Source: Nitrospirota bacterium
GTDB taxonomy: Bacteria; Nitrospirota; Thermodesulfovibrionia; Thermodesulfovibrionales; JdFR-85
Assembly: GCA_003232715.1 (NCBI GenBank)
Contig: QIJG01000140.1
Location: forward strand, 1-5,938
DNA length: 5,938 nt
Reading direction: 5' to 3'
This document shows, one piece after another, positions 5,243 to 5,938 of the stretch. Numbering within the stretch: position 1 is the stretch's first letter; each line of letters starts with the position of its first letter. Under the pieces are notes generated by a model that saw only the letters and a program-made list of their open reading frames with translations, ran no database searches and was not told the origin of the DNA. The translations under genes and the position numbers were made by a program.

Positions 5243-5470
5243 ATGTTAACCGGGACTGATAAACTTTTAGAGAGTGGCTGCGGTGTGGAGAAAAAGGAAA
5301 AACTCTGCAGGAGCCGTGGCGGAGAGTCCTGCGCCTTTGACGGGGCAATGATAGTGCTTCAGCCCATTGCCGACACGGCACATCTTGTTCACGGTCCCAT
5401 AGCGTGTTGCGGAAACACCTGGGAAGGCAGGGGCACAACTGTACAAGCTGGGTTTTACAACCGATATTGA
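5243..5470 (+). CDS. nifE: NifE N-terminal fragment
   Basis: 75 residues as written, of which about 64 are genuine. Conserved cysteines are C30 in SCAFDGA and C55 in GPIACCGN (equivalent to 37 and 62 of Azotobacter NifE). A second cysteine, C56, stands where many family members have Ala. The stretch between C13 and C30 is a little shorter than in Azotobacter, but this part of the family varies. Confidence 0.8.
   Translation: MLTGTDKLLESGCGVEKKEKLCRSRGGESCAFDGAMIVLQPIADTAHLVHGPIACCGNTWEGRGTTVQAGFYNRY
5426..5441 (+). other. Inferred 17-nt deletion junction in nifE
   Basis: GGC AGG GGC ACA reads as Gly-Arg-Gly-Thr in the first frame, and G-GCA-CAA-CTG reads as Ala-Gln-Leu in the second. If the original coded RGTLSSGAQL with AGG GGC AC at one side and GGG GCA C at the other, a 7-base repeat GGGGCAC would have flanked exactly 17 bases, and one copy (5430-5436) remains. 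The original codons are inferred, not seen. Confidence 0.65.
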
Positions 5471-5938
5471 CGAGATAGACATTGTCTACGGTTCTGAGAC
5501 CAGGCTCTTCAATGCCATTGTCCAGACGTACAGGTCCGTACACCCGAAGGCAATCTTTGTTTACTCCACGTGTGTAAGCGGTCTTATCGGAGAGGACCTG
5601 GATGCTATCTGCAGGAAGGCAGAGGATACTTGCGGCATAAGGGTCATACCCGTTAATGCTCCTGGGTTTGTGGGACCTAAAAACCTTGGAAACAGGATAG
5701 CGGGTGAGGTATTGCTTGATTCTGTAATAGGTACAGGTGAGCCCCCCGACAACCTCTCCGCCAGGGGGGGATTTATAAACCTTATCGGCGAGTATAACAT
5801 TGCAGGTGACCTGTGGCTTATTGAGCCTGTGCTCAGGATGGCAGGCATAAGGATCATGTCCAGGATTACAGGGGATGCAACATTTGAAGAGATAACCTAT
5901 GCACACAGGGCGGATCTGAATGTAGTGGTCTGCAGCCG
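5433..5938 (+). CDS. nifE: NifE continuing fragment, shifted frame, open at the window end
   Basis: About 168 residues in a frame open to the window edge: LGFTTDIDEIDIVYG, FVYSTCV (cysteine equivalent to 124), VIPVNAPGFVGPKNLGNRIAGE, NLIGEYNIAGDLW, ITGDATFEEI and AHRADLNVVVC, whose cysteine corresponds to position 250, close to the last bases. All expected landmarks are present and in order. There is no start codon with a ribosome binding site at its beginning, so it should be read as the continuation of the fragment upstream. Confidence 0.8.

Larger units (their letters stand above)
5243..5938 (+). pseudogene. nifE: FeMo cofactor scaffold protein NifE, frameshifted and cut by the window end
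   Basis: NifE pairs with NifN to form the scaffold on which the FeMo cofactor precursor matures before transfer to NifDK. The start ATG at 5243 has AAGGA 9 bases upstream. The protein matches NifE through GNTWEGRG, then the frame is lost. The match resumes one frame over at AQLYKLGFTTDIDEID, beginning at the GCA at 5433. The family sequence between these points is G-T-L-S-S-G, so 17 bases appear to be missing, matching the frame shift seen. As written, translation ends at the TGA at 5468-5470 after 75 residues. The gene continues past the window; NifN is expected next. It is distinguished from NifD by CAFDGAMIVLQPIAD, YSTCVSGLIGEDLDA and the NLGNRIAGE stretch. Confidence 0.88.

Noticed and set aside
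5187..5906. Long - strand reading frame opposite nifE
   Set aside because: The + strand has clear NifE sequence in two frames. The antisense translation shows no family features and mirrors codon bias of the real gene.
1328..5938. Alternative vanadium or iron-only nitrogenase
   Set aside because: The order nifH-nifD-nifK-nifE, no delta-subunit gene between D and K, a full N-terminal NifK extension and the GVSQSLGHH pocket all indicate the molybdenum type.

Overview
This window carries the start of a molybdenum nitrogenase gene cluster, in the order nifH-nifD-nifK-nifE on the + strand. A cysteine synthase gene (cysK) is transcribed divergently to its left. Base composition is close to balanced. 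The NifH sequence (including the stretch EHPQADEY), the Group I style NifDK, and the short REP-like hairpins around the genes suggest an environmental bacterium of Nitrospirota or Desulfobacterota type. That placement is from memory of family sequences and is tentative.

Layout. Bases 1-148 hold no gene, only two REP-like hairpin units. cysK occupies 149-1084 on the - strand and looks intact. The divergent spacer 1085-1333 holds a probable sigma-70 type promoter for cysK (perfect TTGACA, weak -10) and a near-consensus sigma-54 promoter (TGGCAT-N5-TTGCT, 1261-1276) for nifH. nifH (1334-2173) is complete, with all catalytic residues. nifD (2212-3612) is broken into three reading-frame pieces. 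nifK (3609-5114) is open throughout and overlaps the nifD stop by ATGA, but appears to lack three near-invariant residues beside its first P-cluster cysteine. A 128-base spacer with a double-hairpin repeat follows. nifE then begins at 5243, is frameshifted at about 5432, and runs off the window end.

How the genes would work together. NifH (Fe protein) delivers electrons to the NifDK tetramer (MoFe protein), and NifE (with NifN, expected downstream) is the scaffold on which the FeMo cofactor is finished. CysK makes cysteine, the sulfur source for iron-sulfur cluster assembly, so its position beside nif may be meaningful.

The main observation is a group of short indels confined to nifD, nifK and nifE: a perfect 14-bp tandem duplication in nifD, an inferred 23-nt deletion in nifD that removes the cysteine ligand of the FeMo cofactor, an inferred in-frame loss of about 6 codons in nifD, an inferred 9-nt in-frame loss in nifK, and an inferred 17-nt deletion in nifE. 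Outside these points the proteins are highly conserved and carry no substitution stops. Read literally, this cluster cannot make active nitrogenase. Very recent decay and an assembly or consensus error are both possible, and the sequence alone does not decide between them. I see no new type of system here beyond this pattern.
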